Source of the DNA: JAEMQF01 sp963791595 | Lineage (GTDB): Bacteria > Pseudomonadota > Gammaproteobacteria > Burkholderiales > Burkholderiaceae_C | Assembly (NCBI GenBank): GCA_963791595.1 | Contig: CAWBTF010000035.1 | Location: forward strand, 124,001-188,000 | Direction of reading: 5' to 3' | Length of the DNA stretch: 64,000 bases | Shown here: positions 25,480-39,842 of the stretch, in pieces | How positions within the stretch are numbered: the first letter of the stretch is position 1 | How the letters are laid out: every line of letters starts with the position of its first letter | Position numbers and translations under genes: made by a program | Notes under the pieces: model-generated | The model's input: only the letters and a program-made list of their open reading frames with translations | Databases searched by the model: none | What the model was told of the DNA's origin: nothing

Positions 25480-26305
25480 TTACTTCTTGCGCCGCGCAAC
25501 GATCATCGTCTGCGTGCGTTTGTTGTTGCGCGTGCGGTAACCCTTGGTCAGCGTGTTCCACGGCGACACCGGGGCCTGGCCCTCGCCGGTACGGCCTTCG
25601 CCGCCGCCGTGCGGGTGGTCCACCGGGTTCATCGCGACACCGCGCACCGTCGGGCGGATGCCCTTCCAGCGCCGCGCGCCGGCCTTGCCGTACTGGCGCA
25701 GGCTGTGTTCTTCGTTGCTCACTTCGCCGATCGTGGCGCGGCAATCGATGTGGATGCGCCGCACTTCGCCGGAGCGCAGGCGCAACTGCGCGTAGGTGCC
25801 TTCACGCGCCAGCAGCGTCACCGCGGCACCGGCGGAACGCGCGATCTGCGCGCCCTTGCCGGGCAGCATCTCGACGTTAGTGAACGATCGAGCCCACCGG
25901 GATGTTGCGGATCGGCAGCGTATTGCCGGCCTTGATCGGCGCTTCGGCGCCGCTCAGGATCGTCGCACCGACGTCCAGCCCGCGCGGCGCAATGATGTAG
26001 CGGCGCTCGCCGTCGGCGTAACACACGAGCGCGATGTGCGCGGTGCGGTTCGGGTCGTACTCGATGCGCTCCACTTTCGCGGGAATCGCATCCTTGTTGC
26101 GCACGAAATCGACGACGCGGTAATGGTGCTTGTGGCCGCCGCCCTTGTGGCGGATCGTGATGTGGCCGTTGTTGTTGCGGCCCGAGTTCTGCATCTGCGG
26201 CTCGACCAGCGACGCTTCCGGGCGCCCCTTGTACAAGTGCGCGTGCACCACCTTGACCAGGGCACGGCGGCCCGGCGATGTGGGTTTGACTTTGACGATG
26301 GCCAT
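25480..26305 (-). pseudogene. rplB: 50S ribosomal protein L2, with a 1-base frameshift
   Basis: Core 23S rRNA-binding protein needed for subunit joining. The first frame runs from MAIVKVKPTSPGRRAL to NIPVGSIVH and hits a stop at 25877-25879. The rest (MLPGKGAQIARSAGA through HPHGGGEGRTG to MIVARRKK) continues in another frame. L2 proteins normally read IVHNVEMLPGKG here, so one extra base at 25873-25882 is the cause. Total length 826 is one more than a multiple of three; repaired length is 274 residues. L2 is essential, so this is almost certainly a sequence error. The start overlaps the rplW stop (TAATG). Confidence 0.95.
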
Positions 26306-26634
26306 TACGCAGCCTCCCCGCCGAGATTGAGTTGTTGGCCTTCCTTGAGCGACACGTACGCCTTCTTGACGTGGTCGCGCCGGCCCATCGAGCGGCCGAA
26401 CTTCTTGGACTTGCCCTTCTGAATGACCGTCTGAACGCCGGTCACTTCCACCTTCCACATCAGCTCGATCGCCGCCTTGATTTCCGGCTTGGTCGCGCCA
26501 CGCAGCACCTTGAAGGTGTACTGGTTGCGCTTCTCGCTGATGTAGGTCGCCTTTTCCGAGATGATCGGCGCCACCAGCACTTGGGCCAGGCGGCCTTCGT
26601 CGTACTTGGGTTTGGTCGCGGCAGCCGTGCTCAT
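26305..26634 (-). CDS. rplW: 50S ribosomal protein L23
   Basis: A 109-residue protein at the tunnel exit, docking site for trigger factor and SRP. APIISEKATYISEKRNQYTF and IELMWKVEVTGVQTV are diagnostic. Overlaps rplD by four bases. Confidence 0.97.
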   Translation of the reverse strand: MSTAAATKPKYDEGRLAQVLVAPIISEKATYISEKRNQYTFKVLRGATKPEIKAAIELMWKVEVTGVQTVIQKGKSKKFGRSMGRRDHVKKAYVSLKEGQQLNLGGEAA

Positions 26635-27251
26635 GACAGCATCTCCTTGATTTGCGCCATCGCCGCCTTGGTCATCAGGACCTTCTTGAAGAACACCAGC
26701 GACAAGGGGTCCGCATAACGCGGCTCGACGATCAGCACGTTGGCGAGATTGCGCGACGCCATCAGCAGGTTGTCATCAACCTCGTCACAGATCACGAGCA
26801 CCGAGTCCAGGCCCATGGCCTTGAGCTTCGCGGCGAGCAGCTTGGTTTTCGGCGAATCGACCTTCATCGAGTCGACCACCGCCAGGCGACCGTCGCGCGC
26901 CAGCTGAGAGAAGATCGCCGCCATGCCGGCGCGGTACATCTTCTTGTTGACCTTGTGCGTGAAGTTCTCGTCCGGGCTGTTCGGGAAGATGCGTCCGCCG
27001 CCGCGCCACAGCGGCGACGAGGTCATGCCCGAGCGCGCGCGGCCGGTGCCCTTCTGGCGCCACGGCTTTTTCGTCGAGTGCTTGACCTGGCCGCGGTCGA
27101 GCTGGGCGCGTGTGCCTTGGCGCGCGTTTGCCTGGAACGCCACGACGATCTGGTGCACCAGCGCTTCGTTGTAATCGCGTGCGAACACGGTGTCGGGCGC
27201 GTCGACCTTCGAGGTCGCCTGGCCTTGTTCGTTCAGGAGCTCGAGTTGCAT
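26631..27251 (-). CDS. rplD: 50S ribosomal protein L4
   Basis: A 206-residue protein, in E. coli also the autoregulator of the S10 operon. The tunnel loop KKPWRQKGTGRARSGMTSSP is intact. The start overlaps the rplC stop in ATGA. Whether L4 regulates here cannot be told; no E. coli-like S10 leader is obvious. Confidence 0.97.
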   Translation of the reverse strand: MQLELLNEQGQATSKVDAPDTVFARDYNEALVHQIVVAFQANARQGTRAQLDRGQVKHSTKKPWRQKGTGRARSGMTSSPLWRGGGRIFPNSPDENFTHKVNKKMYRAGMAAIFSQLARDGRLAVVDSMKVDSPKTKLLAAKLKAMGLDSVLVICDEVDDNLLMASRNLANVLIVEPRYADPLSLVFFKKVLMTKAAMAQIKEMLS

Positions 27252-27946
27252 CACTTCGCTCCCGTCTTCGTGACAGCCGGCTTCGGGCCGGCCTTGATCG
27301 CCGCGCGCACCACGACGTGGCCGTTCTTCGCCCCAGGCACCGCGCCGCGCACGAGCAGCAGCGAACGCGCTTCGTCGATGCGCACGATGTCCAGGTTCTG
27401 CACGGTGCAGGTCACGTCGCCCCGGTGGCCCGACATCTTCTTGCCCGGGAACACGCGCCCCGGGTCCTGCGCCATCGAGATCGAGCCGGGCACGTTGTGC
27501 GAACGGCTGTTGCCGTGCGACGCGCGCTGCGACTTGAAGTTGTGGCGCTTGATGGTGCCGGTGAAGCCCTTGCCGATCGATGTGCCTTGCACGTCGACCA
27601 TCTGGCCCACCGCGAACAGGCCGACCGGCACTTGCGCGCCCGGCTGGTAGTTCGCCACCACGTCGGCGGGGACGCGGAATTCCCTGGTCAATTCGCCGGC
27701 TTGCACGCCAGCCTTGGCCAGATGGCCGGCCTGCGGCTTGGTGACGCGGGAGGCTTTGCGTGCGCCGAACACGACCTGAAGGGCGTTGTAGCCGTCGCTT
27801 TGTTCGGTCTTGACCTGGGCCACACGGTTGCCGGACACGTCGAGCACCGTCACAGGGATGGCCGAGCCATCGTCCGTGAAGATGCGCATCATGCCCACCT
27901 TGCGGCCCAGCAACCCAAGGCGGTATGCCGCGCTTGCTGCTGTCAT
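27251..27946 (-). CDS. rplC: 50S ribosomal protein L3
   Basis: A 231-residue protein with LGLLGRKVGMMRIFTDDG and the loop SHGNSRSHNVPGS near the peptidyl transferase centre, including the Gln-region methylation context. The start at 27946 is preceded by GGAG; an open frame 20 residues longer has no similarity. Confidence 0.97.
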   Translation of the reverse strand: MTAASAAYRLGLLGRKVGMMRIFTDDGSAIPVTVLDVSGNRVAQVKTEQSDGYNALQVVFGARKASRVTKPQAGHLAKAGVQAGELTREFRVPADVVANYQPGAQVPVGLFAVGQMVDVQGTSIGKGFTGTIKRHNFKSQRASHGNSRSHNVPGSISMAQDPGRVFPGKKMSGHRGDVTCTVQNLDIVRIDEARSLLLVRGAVPGAKNGHVVVRAAIKAGPKPAVTKTGAK

Positions 27947-28112
27947 GGTTTTTCTCCAGCCGCGCCTGCGCGAACAGGTACAGCCTTTGTTGCACATGCC
28001 CGACATCGATTGGCCGGGCTGACTGATTCAGCGCCCCACGCGAACGCGGTGCACTGTCGGAAAAGCCTGTGAGTGTAGCAGCAGTGAAATGCTGCGCAAG
28101 AGGCTGCTGCTC

Positions 28113-28424
28113 TTATTGCAGCTTGATTTCGACGTCCACGCCGGCGGGCAGGTCGAGCTTCATCAGCGCGTCGACCGTCTTGTCGGTCGGGTCGACGATG
28201 TCCATCAGACGCTGATGCGTGCGGATCTCGAACTGGTCGCGCGAACTCTTGTTGACGTGCGGCGAGCGCAGGATGTCGAAGCGCTGCATGCGCGTGGGCA
28301 GGGGCACGGGGCCCTTGACGATGGCGCCGGTGCGCTTGGCGGTGTCGACGATCTCGAGCGCCGACTGGTCGATGAGCTTGTAGTCGAATGCCTTCAAGCG
28401 GATTCGAATCTTTTGCTTTTGCAT
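28113..28424 (-). CDS. rpsJ: 30S ribosomal protein S10
   Basis: A 103-residue protein of the 30S head, also NusE in antitermination. KQKIRIRLKAFDYKLID and RTHQRLMDIVDPTDKTVDAL are diagnostic. First gene of the S10 cluster, 166 bp upstream of rplC and 96 bp after tuf. Confidence 0.98.
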   Translation of the reverse strand: MQKQKIRIRLKAFDYKLIDQSALEIVDTAKRTGAIVKGPVPLPTRMQRFDILRSPHVNKSSRDQFEIRTHQRLMDIVDPTDKTVDALMKLDLPAGVDVEIKLQ

Positions 28425-28520
28425 GACGGGTCCTCAAAGAGCGATGCGATCTCGCGATCGCGGGGTTTGACGGCCGTCTGGCAAGAAAGCTCGCCGGCGG
28501 CCGCTGAAGTCAGTGGTTGG

Positions 28521-29711
<1,191 letters not shown>

Positions 29712-29828
29712 GGTGCCTGTCTCCTGCTCAAAGAACGATGCCAGTGATTTGTTTTAGGTTTCCACCGCCGCCTGCATCGCACGGGCCACTGGCAGCCCGC
29801 CGGGAGGCGATGAAGACCATGCGGTTTC

Positions 29829-31931
<2,103 letters not shown>

Positions 31932-32031
31932 GGTGGGATCACTCCAAGTGCAGGGCGAATACACGGGCCGCTCGCGGGCCCGTGCAAACCCAGAAGCGGC
32001 CGAGAGGTGCGGGCTCGTGGCCGCGCGAACT

Positions 32032-32502
32032 TTAGAAGCGGAAGTGCGAGAACGCCTTGTTGGCTTCCGCCATGCGATGCACTTCGTCACGCTTTTTCAT
32101 CGCGCCGCCGCGGCCTTCCACGGCTTCCATCAGCTCATTGGCCAGGCGCTGCGCCATCGACTTCTCGCCCCGCTTGCGCGCCGACTCCTTGAGCCAGCGC
32201 ATCGCCAGCGCGACGCGCCGCACCGGACGCACCTCCACCGGAACCTGGTAATTGGCACCGCCGACGCGCCGTGACTTCACCTCGACCATCGGCTTGATGT
32301 TGTTCAGCGCGGTGACGAAGATTTCGAGCGGGTCCTTGCCGGACTTCTTCTCGACCTGCTCGAGCGCGCCGTAAATGATGCGCTCGGCAATGGCCTTCTT
32401 GCCCGACTCCATGATGACGTTCATGAACTTGGACAGGTCGACCGAATTGAATTTCGGATCGGGCAGGATGTCCCGTTTGGGGACTTCGCGACGACGTGGC
32501 AT
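32032..32502 (-). CDS. rpsG: 30S ribosomal protein S7
   Basis: A 156-residue primary 16S-binding protein, with MPRRREVPKRDILPDPKF and GGANYQVPVEVRPVRR. Follows rpsL by 189 bp; the gap holds a hairpin described separately. Confidence 0.98.
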   Translation of the reverse strand: MPRRREVPKRDILPDPKFNSVDLSKFMNVIMESGKKAIAERIIYGALEQVEKKSGKDPLEIFVTALNNIKPMVEVKSRRVGGANYQVPVEVRPVRRVALAMRWLKESARKRGEKSMAQRLANELMEAVEGRGGAMKKRDEVHRMAEANKAFSHFRF

Positions 32503-32609
32503 TTCTCTCTTCCTTCTGCTTCAGTTGGCCCCGATCTTCGCCCGGCGCCTCGGGCGACCACGCATTCGAGTCGCCCACTTACTCGGCCAGGACCATTCCT
32601 GGACGGGTC

Positions 32610-32642
32610 AAAAAACTATCCGATGCCGGCCTTCAGGCCGGC
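32610..32642 (-). terminator. Hairpin with U-run between rpsL and rpsG, possible attenuator
   Basis: GCCGGCC (32625-32631), loop TTCA, GGCCGGC (32636-32642) is a perfect 7-bp stem. On the minus strand it is followed, after nine bases, by six Ts (32610-32615). The gap is too long for a textbook terminator, but partial termination inside the str operon is possible. Confidence 0.4.
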
Positions 32643-32691
32643 TTTCCCGTTCGGCGAAGCCGTTCTCCGGCTTTCGTATCCCCGCGAAGCC

Positions 32692-33069
32692 TTACGCCTT
32701 CTTCGGCCGCTTCGCGCCGTACTTCGAGCGCGACTGCTTGCGGTCTTTCACGCCCTGCAAGTCAAGTGAGCCGCGCACGATGTGGTAGCGCACGCCGGGC
32801 AGGTCTTTCACCCGGCCACCGCGAACCAGCACCACGCTGTGTTCCTGCAAGTTGTGGCCTTCGCCGCCGATGTAGGAAATGATCTCGAAGCCGTTGGTCA
32901 GGCGCACCTTGGCGACTTTTCGCAGCGCCGAGTTCGGCTTCTTTGGGGTTGTCGTATAGACCCGCGTGCAGACGCCGCGGCGTTGCGGGCCGCCTTGCAT
33001 CGCAGGCGATTTGGATTTGACCGTCTCGGTCTGGCGACCGTGGCGCACGAGCTGATTGATCGTTGGCAT
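32692..33069 (-). CDS. rpsL: 30S ribosomal protein S12
   Basis: Decoding-centre protein of 125 residues and first gene of the str operon. MPTINQLVRHGRQ, TTTPKKPNSALRKVAKVRL and GGRVKDLPGVRYHIVRG are intact. The lysines of PKKPN (Lys43) and VKDLPG are unchanged, so no streptomycin-resistance substitution is visible. An open frame 13 residues longer is not conserved. Confidence 0.98.
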   Translation of the reverse strand: MPTINQLVRHGRQTETVKSKSPAMQGGPQRRGVCTRVYTTTPKKPNSALRKVAKVRLTNGFEIISYIGGEGHNLQEHSVVLVRGGRVKDLPGVRYHIVRGSLDLQGVKDRKQSRSKYGAKRPKKA

Positions 33070-33458
33070 GAAAACCGTTCCCGTTGGATTGCCGCTGGCG
33101 TTCAACACTGACGCAGCGTTCCAGGGTCAGGAGGGGCCGGGCATTGGCGCGCCCGGATCGACCGGGACTCATGGCGTCAACGCAGCGGGCCGCCCGTCAA
33201 AGAGCGCAGCAGCGTGTGCTGAAAAGCCCGCGATTGTATGCCCTAGCCAAAGGCTGCGGCAAGGGCTGCGGATTCAAGCGTCCAAAAAGCAGGTCCGCTC
33301 TCCGACGGGCGCGGCGCCCACACGCGCCGAAAGGGTGCGCCCACCTGTCGTTTTCCCTCAAGACGCATCGCGTTCAGCTCGCCATGCACTGCGTATCATC
33401 GCCCGATCGGCTGCGCGATGTTGCGCTGGCCAGACAACCCTTCTGCATCGGAGCATCA
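33070..33458. other. Intergenic region between divergent rpsL and Bug-protein genes
   Basis: 389 bases holding the rpsL leader and candidate promoter on the minus strand. On the plus strand no strong promoter for the 33459 gene is evident. Open frames run through the region on the plus strand, but none has recognisable similarity. Confidence 0.5.
33233..33262 (-). promoter_or_regulatory. Candidate str operon promoter
   Basis: On the minus strand TTGCCG (33262-33257), an 18-bp spacer and TACAAT (33238-33233) form a plausible sigma-70 promoter. The rpsL leader would then be about 155 bases. The rpoBC genes often found upstream of rpsL are absent here, so the operon needs its own promoter. Confidence 0.5.
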
Positions 33459-34460
33459 ATGACTCAGCAAGCCGTATCTGCCGCCCTGGTGCGCCGCTCG
33501 CTTCTCGTTGCCGCCGCGGGCTGCGCCACGCTGGGCGTTCCGTTCGCGCGCGCGCAGAGTTCCTGGCCCACCAAGCCTGTCACGCTGGTCGTGCCGTTTC
33601 CGGCCGGAGGCGGCACCGATGCGTTCGCCCGGCCGCTCACCGCCATCCTCTCGCGCACCCTGGGCAAACAGATCGTGATCGACAACCGCGGCGGCGCCGG
33701 CGGAACGGTGGGCGCCGGGGTCGCGGCCCGCGCCGCGCCCGACGGCTACACATTTTTCATGGGTGCTGTGCACCACGCAATCGCGCCGTCGATGTACCCC
33801 AAACTCGACTACAACCTGGAAACCGACTTCGTGCCCGTCGGTCTGGTGGCCAGCGTGCCTCAAGTCGTGGTCGTGAACCCGCAGCGCGTTCCGGTGCCGG
33901 ACCTGAAGGCGTTTCTCGAGTTCGTTCGCAAGAATCCCGGAAAGCTGAATTACGGCTCGGCGGGCAACGGCACCTCGCACCATCTCGCCGGCGAGCTGTT
34001 CAAGCTGCAGACCCAGACCTTCATCACGCACATTCCGTACCGCGGCGCGGGCCCGGCCTTGCAAGACCTGATCGGCGGCCAAGTCGACTTGATGTTCGAC
34101 GGCCTGGGCTCGTCGTCGATCCACATCAAGGGAGGCCGCATCAAGGCGTTGGCGGTGGCTGCGACGCGCCGCGCACCCGGGTTTCCCGATGTTCCCACAA
34201 GCGCTGAAGCCGGCGTTCCGACTTACCAGGTCGCCACCTGGTACGCGCTGTGGGCCCCCAAGGGAACACCCGCGGAAGTTGTCGAGCGGCTGCAATCCGA
34301 AATGAAGGCGGCATTCGCCGGCAGTGAGCTCCCGGCGATCTGGAACGGCTTGGGCGCCGAAGTGCCGAACTTGTATGGCGACGCCTTCGGCAAGTTCGTC
34401 AGCGGCGAGATCAAGCGCTGGGCCGACGTGGTGAAAACATCGGGCGCCAAGCTCGACTGA
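33459..34460 (+). CDS. Bug/TctC-family tripartite tricarboxylate receptor
   Basis: A 333-residue periplasmic binding protein. The N-terminus has a twin-arginine-like signal (RRSLLVAAAGC, cleavage after ARA). The mature part starts WPTKPVTLVVPFPAGGGTDAFAR, the Bug signature, and has YGSAGNGTSHHLAGELFK and IPYRGAGPALQDLIGG. These proteins bind carboxylates for TctAB-type transporters; tctAB are not nearby, as is usual for the many orphan Bug proteins of Burkholderiales. The malonyl-CoA synthetase 13 bp downstream makes malonate a reasonable ligand guess. Confidence 0.92.
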   Translation: MTQQAVSAALVRRSLLVAAAGCATLGVPFARAQSSWPTKPVTLVVPFPAGGGTDAFARPLTAILSRTLGKQIVIDNRGGAGGTVGAGVAARAAPDGYTFFMGAVHHAIAPSMYPKLDYNLETDFVPVGLVASVPQVVVVNPQRVPVPDLKAFLEFVRKNPGKLNYGSAGNGTSHHLAGELFKLQTQTFITHIPYRGAGPALQDLIGGQVDLMFDGLGSSSIHIKGGRIKALAVAATRRAPGFPDVPTSAEAGVPTYQVATWYALWAPKGTPAEVVERLQSEMKAAFAGSELPAIWNGLGAEVPNLYGDAFGKFVSGEIKRWADVVKTSGAKLD

Positions 34461-34473
34461 GCCTGGCTGCGCA

Positions 34474-36114
<1,641 letters not shown>

Positions 36115-36163
36115 GTCACGCGCGACCCGCCTGCGCAACGAGGCCGCGCCTGCGTTGCCAGGT

Positions 36164-36655
36164 TCAGAGCGGAATCTGAACGCCCACCGAAATGAAGTCG
36201 CCGCCGTTGCCGCCGATGTTTTCGAACTCGACCCGCAGCGCGGCCTTCGGCGAGAAGTTCCACAGCAGTCCGGCGCCGATGCCGACTTCCACGTCGCTGT
36301 TGCTGGTATTGAAGACGCCGCAACCCGAGAGCTTGGACTTCACGTAGTGAAGCCCCGCCTTGCCGTAGACCGAAATCACGGGGCTCAGTGGCGCCCTGGC
36401 CGTTCCCCCGCCGCCGAGAGCCCATGCCGAGGTCTTGCAGTTGAGCACCGACTCCGAACCGAAGCTGGTCAACTGCGCTTCCCAGCCGAAGACGTTGGTG
36501 ATGGCCGCGCCGCCAAAGGCACGCAGTCCGGTGCCCAGGTCGGTATCGCCCAGGGACGCGCCGACATAGGGCGCTGCGGTTTGCGCCTGCGCGAATCCGA
36601 TCGTGCCGGCCAGAAGCACAGCGGCGAGACCTTGAATGTGTCGATGGGATTTCAT
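36164..36655 (-). CDS. Small outer-membrane beta-barrel protein
   Basis: A 163-residue protein with a cleavable signal (AAVLLAGTIGFAQAQ) and alternating hydrophobic strands ending in VGVQIPL. It begins YVGASLGDTDLGTGLRAFGG and has SVYGKAGLHYVKSKL. This is the pattern of eight-stranded OmpA/OmpX-like barrels. Two cysteines (NCKTS, SGCG) may form a disulfide. Preceded by AAGAGGA. Role unknown. Confidence 0.8.
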   Translation of the reverse strand: MKSHRHIQGLAAVLLAGTIGFAQAQTAAPYVGASLGDTDLGTGLRAFGGAAITNVFGWEAQLTSFGSESVLNCKTSAWALGGGGTARAPLSPVISVYGKAGLHYVKSKLSGCGVFNTSNSDVEVGIGAGLLWNFSPKAALRVEFENIGGNGGDFISVGVQIPL

Positions 36656-36839
36656 TGAAAGGGTTTCCTCTTCTCGGTTTGCAGCGACACGCGGGCGCGT
36701 GCGCGTCCCCGACGGGGCGGCGCGCAGTCTATCCGCTGGCGCTGAAGCGTCTGTTTGCAAATGTCACAGTCAAGAGCCTTTGGACGCGGGAAAGGCCACA
36801 CCCGATCGGGACGGCTCGGGTGCTCTGCACAGCCAGGAT

Positions 36840-37724
36840 TTACGCAAACAGCTTCTGCAAGCGGCTCGCCTGCTGCATGGTCTGCTCGTAGGCAGCACGC
36901 GCCGCGTTGACACGAAACTCCCGGCTCAGATTGACCCAGTAGCCGAAATAGGGGTGCAGCACGAAGTCGGCGAGTTGCGCTTCGGCGTCGATCTGGGCCC
37001 GCTTGATCCGGTCGCCGTCGAGGTAGCGCTCGGCGCCACTCGGTCGCGGCTTGTCGACGTGCACCGCAACGTCGACTGCCAGAACCAGTTTCGCGCCCGC
37101 GTCGCGCGCCTCCTTTACGGGCAGTGGGCTCGACACGTCGGCATCGATGAACTCCCGGCCGCGAATTCGAACTGGGGCGAACCAGCGCGGCACCGCGCAC
37201 GACGCCTGCACCGCGGGGCCGAGTTCGCCGCGGTTGAACGCCGCCGGTCGGCCGGTGGCGGAGTCCGTCGCGACCACGGTCAACGGCGTCACCAGCTGTT
37301 CGAAACGCCGCACGCCCAAGGTCTGCTGCACCAGTTGGGCAATGCCTTCGCCCTGCAACTGCACGCCAAGGCTCGGCGACCAGCGCGCCAGCCGATAGAA
37401 GTCGAAGTCGAAGGCCAGCGTCTCGATCTGTGGGATCGCCATTCCGGCGGCGAGCGCGCTGCCGACCAGGGCACCAATCGACGCGCCGACGATCAGATCG
37501 GGGCGAATGCCGAGTTCATCGAGCGCGCGCAACACACCGACATGGGCAAAGCCGCGTGGGCCACCCGCCGCCAGCACCAGCGCCAAACGCGGCACGGCGC
37601 GCGAGGCGACGAACTCCGGCGCGTCCGGGCCGTCGACCACGGTCATTTGCGGCGAGCAGCCGCCCAGCACGCTGCCGGCACCCGACGCGGCCACCAGACC
37701 CGCGAGCATGGAACGGCGATGCAT
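36840..37724 (-). CDS. Patatin-like phospholipase lipoprotein (RssA-like)
   Basis: A 294-residue predicted lipoprotein (GSVLGGC) with a patatin domain: oxyanion loop GGPRGFAHVGVL, nucleophile motif GASIG and catalytic Asp in IDADVSSPLP (DAD instead of DGG/DGA). The C-terminus is helical. Probably a membrane-attached serine hydrolase acting on lipids. Confidence 0.9.
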   Translation of the reverse strand: MHRRSMLAGLVAASGAGSVLGGCSPQMTVVDGPDAPEFVASRAVPRLALVLAAGGPRGFAHVGVLRALDELGIRPDLIVGASIGALVGSALAAGMAIPQIETLAFDFDFYRLARWSPSLGVQLQGEGIAQLVQQTLGVRRFEQLVTPLTVVATDSATGRPAAFNRGELGPAVQASCAVPRWFAPVRIRGREFIDADVSSPLPVKEARDAGAKLVLAVDVAVHVDKPRPSGAERYLDGDRIKRAQIDAEAQLADFVLHPYFGYWVNLSREFRVNAARAAYEQTMQQASRLQKLFA

Positions 37725-37842
37725 CGTTCCATCCTACCCAAAACGCACGCGCCGCTTGCGCGACCGGAGCACCGCCGAACCCACTTCGCGAGAGCCGGCG
37801 TGCCGCCAGCATGCAAGGGCACGCCGCCGCACCCGCCAACGA

Positions 37843-38679
37843 CTAGAGCGTGACGCTGCCCTCGATCACCGCAACGCAACCGCCTCCCACCCAGACATAG
37901 GCGTCGCGCCGTTCGATGAACACGCGTCCAGCGCGGCCCAGTACCGTGCCTTGTGCCGCGACGTAGCTCGACGGCGCCAGGCCGGCACCGATCAGCCACT
38001 GCGCCAAGCCCGCGTTCAGGCTGCCCGTTACCGGGTCTTCGTTGACCCCGCCACCGGGGATGAATGCGCGCACCTCGAACTGCGCGTCGTGTCCGCTCGG
38101 GCACGGCGCGACCACGCCGACCTCGAGCGGCAGCATGGCCGCATAGTCGGGTTGCAGCGCCAGCACCTCGTCGCGAGAGGCCAGCATCACCGCGACCCAT
38201 CCCGGCCCGTTGTCGACCCACTGCGAGGCTCGGATCGCTTCGGGCGCGATGCGCAAGGCGCGCGCGATCTGCGCCAGCGTCGCGGCGTCCACGTCACCGC
38301 TGCGGATCAAGGGCGGGGCGGCAAAGGCAAGGCGGTTCGCACCGCGCTGCACGCGTACCAATCCTGCGCCGCACTGCTGCACCACTTCGCCTTGGAGCTT
38401 CGCGCACCCGCCCGCGGCCAGCCAGGCGTGGCAACTGCCGAGCGTCGGGTGGCCGGCAAACGGCAACTCACGCGAGGGCGTGAAGATGCGGACCCGGTAG
38501 TCGGCTTCGGCGTGCGTGGGCGGCAGCAGAAATGTCGTCTCGCTCAGGTTCGTCCAATTCGCGAAGGCGCGCATTTGCGCGTCGCTGAGGTCCTGGGCGG
38601 CGTGCACGACGGCCAGAGGGTTGCCCATCAGCGGTGTTGCCGCAAAGACATCGAGCTGCGTGAATCTGAACGTCGTCAT
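37843..38679 (-). CDS. PhzF-family epimerase/isomerase
   Basis: A 278-residue protein of the PhzF/diaminopimelate-epimerase fold: FTQLDVFAATPLMGNPLAVV, NLSETTFLLPP (with the catalytic Glu), RIFTPSRELPFAGHPTLGS and GGGVNEDPVTGSLNAGLAQW. Substrate unknown. The start overlaps the aminotransferase stop by four bases, so it belongs to the transporter-aminotransferase-PhzF operon. Confidence 0.93.
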   Translation of the reverse strand: MTTFRFTQLDVFAATPLMGNPLAVVHAAQDLSDAQMRAFANWTNLSETTFLLPPTHAEADYRVRIFTPSRELPFAGHPTLGSCHAWLAAGGCAKLQGEVVQQCGAGLVRVQRGANRLAFAAPPLIRSGDVDAATLAQIARALRIAPEAIRASQWVDNGPGWVAVMLASRDEVLALQPDYAAMLPLEVGVVAPCPSGHDAQFEVRAFIPGGGVNEDPVTGSLNAGLAQWLIGAGLAPSSYVAAQGTVLGRAGRVFIERRDAYVWVGGGCVAVIEGSVTL

Positions 38680-39842
38680 GAGGGATCCTTCAGTGCCTGC
38701 GCCAGGAGTTCGATGCCTTGTTCGATCTGCGCCGGCGCCGCGGTGACGAAGCTCAGCCGGAGCGTGTTCTTGCGCGGGCCGGATGCAAAAAACGCCGCGC
38801 CGGGGACAAAGGCCACGCCGCGCTGGACTGCCTTGGGCAACAGCGCCGCCGCGTCCACGCCTTCGGGCAGCTCGACCCAGAAGAACATGCCGCCGCTCGG
38901 CGCGTTCCAGCGGCAGCCCGGCGGCATGTGACGCTCCAGCGCGGTTCGCATCACGTCGCGCTGCGCCTTGTAGCGGGCGCGAATCGTCGGCACATGGTCA
39001 CGCAGAAAACCGTCGCGGATGACCTCGTAGACCAGACGCTGGTTGAAGCCCGAAGTGTGCAGATCGGCGGCCTGCTTGGCCTGCAGCAGCTTCGGGAATA
39101 CCGGCTTGGGCGCAATCACGTACCCGAGGCGCAAGCCCGGCGCGAGGACCTTCGAGAACGAGCCCAGGTAGATCGTGCCCTCGGGCCAGTGCGACGCCAA
39201 TGGGGCAGGCGGCACGGCCTCGAACCACAGGTCGCCGTAAGGGTTGTCTTCGACGATCGGCAGTCCTTGAGCGCGCGCCGCATCCACCAACGCAGCACGG
39301 CGCTCGGCGCCGACACAGCGCCCGCTCGGATTCTGGAAGTTCGGCAACATGTACAGAAAACGCGCGCCGCGCGCCTGGGCCAGGCCTTCCGGCAGCGGGC
39401 CGTCGGCGTCGCACTCGACGCTCACGACTTCGGGTTCATACGGCGCGAACGCCTGCAACGCGCCGAGGTAAGTGGGCGACTCGACGGCAACCTGGCTGCC
39501 CGCGTCGATCAACACCTTGCCCGCCAGGTCCAGCCCCTGCTGCGAGCCTGTCGTGATCAACACCTGACCCGCATCCGCGATCAGCCCTTGCGTCGCGAGT
39601 TCGGCGGCGACCCATTCGCGCAGCGGGCCGAAGCCTTCGCTCGCCGCGTACTGCAAGGCCTCGCGCGGCTGCTCGCGCAGCACGCGCTGCGAGGCTTCGC
39701 GCATCGCATCGATGGGGAACGAGTCTGGCGAGGGCAAGCCGCCGGCGAGCGAAATGATGCCCGGCTGCTCGGTGACCTTGAGGATCTCGCGGATCACCGA
39801 AGGGTTCATGCGCTCGGCCCGGCGCGCCATTTGAAAAATCAT
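38676..39842 (-). CDS. PLP-dependent aminotransferase, class I/II, 2-aminoadipate type
   Basis: A 388-residue fold-type I aminotransferase with ISLAGGLPSPDSFP, TGSQQGLDLAGKVL, NFQNPSGRCV, EDNPYGDLWFE and the PLP lysine in YLGSFSKVLAPGLRLGY. It resembles the LysN/MocR-derived group acting on aminoadipate or branched-chain amino acids. Overlaps both neighbours by four bases. The divergent MocR regulator supports amino-acid-linked control. Confidence 0.92.
   Translation of the reverse strand: MIFQMARRAERMNPSVIREILKVTEQPGIISLAGGLPSPDSFPIDAMREASQRVLREQPREALQYAASEGFGPLREWVAAELATQGLIADAGQVLITTGSQQGLDLAGKVLIDAGSQVAVESPTYLGALQAFAPYEPEVVSVECDADGPLPEGLAQARGARFLYMLPNFQNPSGRCVGAERRAALVDAARAQGLPIVEDNPYGDLWFEAVPPAPLASHWPEGTIYLGSFSKVLAPGLRLGYVIAPKPVFPKLLQAKQAADLHTSGFNQRLVYEVIRDGFLRDHVPTIRARYKAQRDVMRTALERHMPPGCRWNAPSGGMFFWVELPEGVDAAALLPKAVQRGVAFVPGAAFFASGPRKNTLRLSFVTAAPAQIEQGIELLAQALKDPS

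Noticed and set aside
25873..25882. Programmed frameshift in rplB
   Set aside because: No slippery sequence or stimulator is seen, L2 is not known to use frameshifting, and identical +1 errors occur in unrelated genes.
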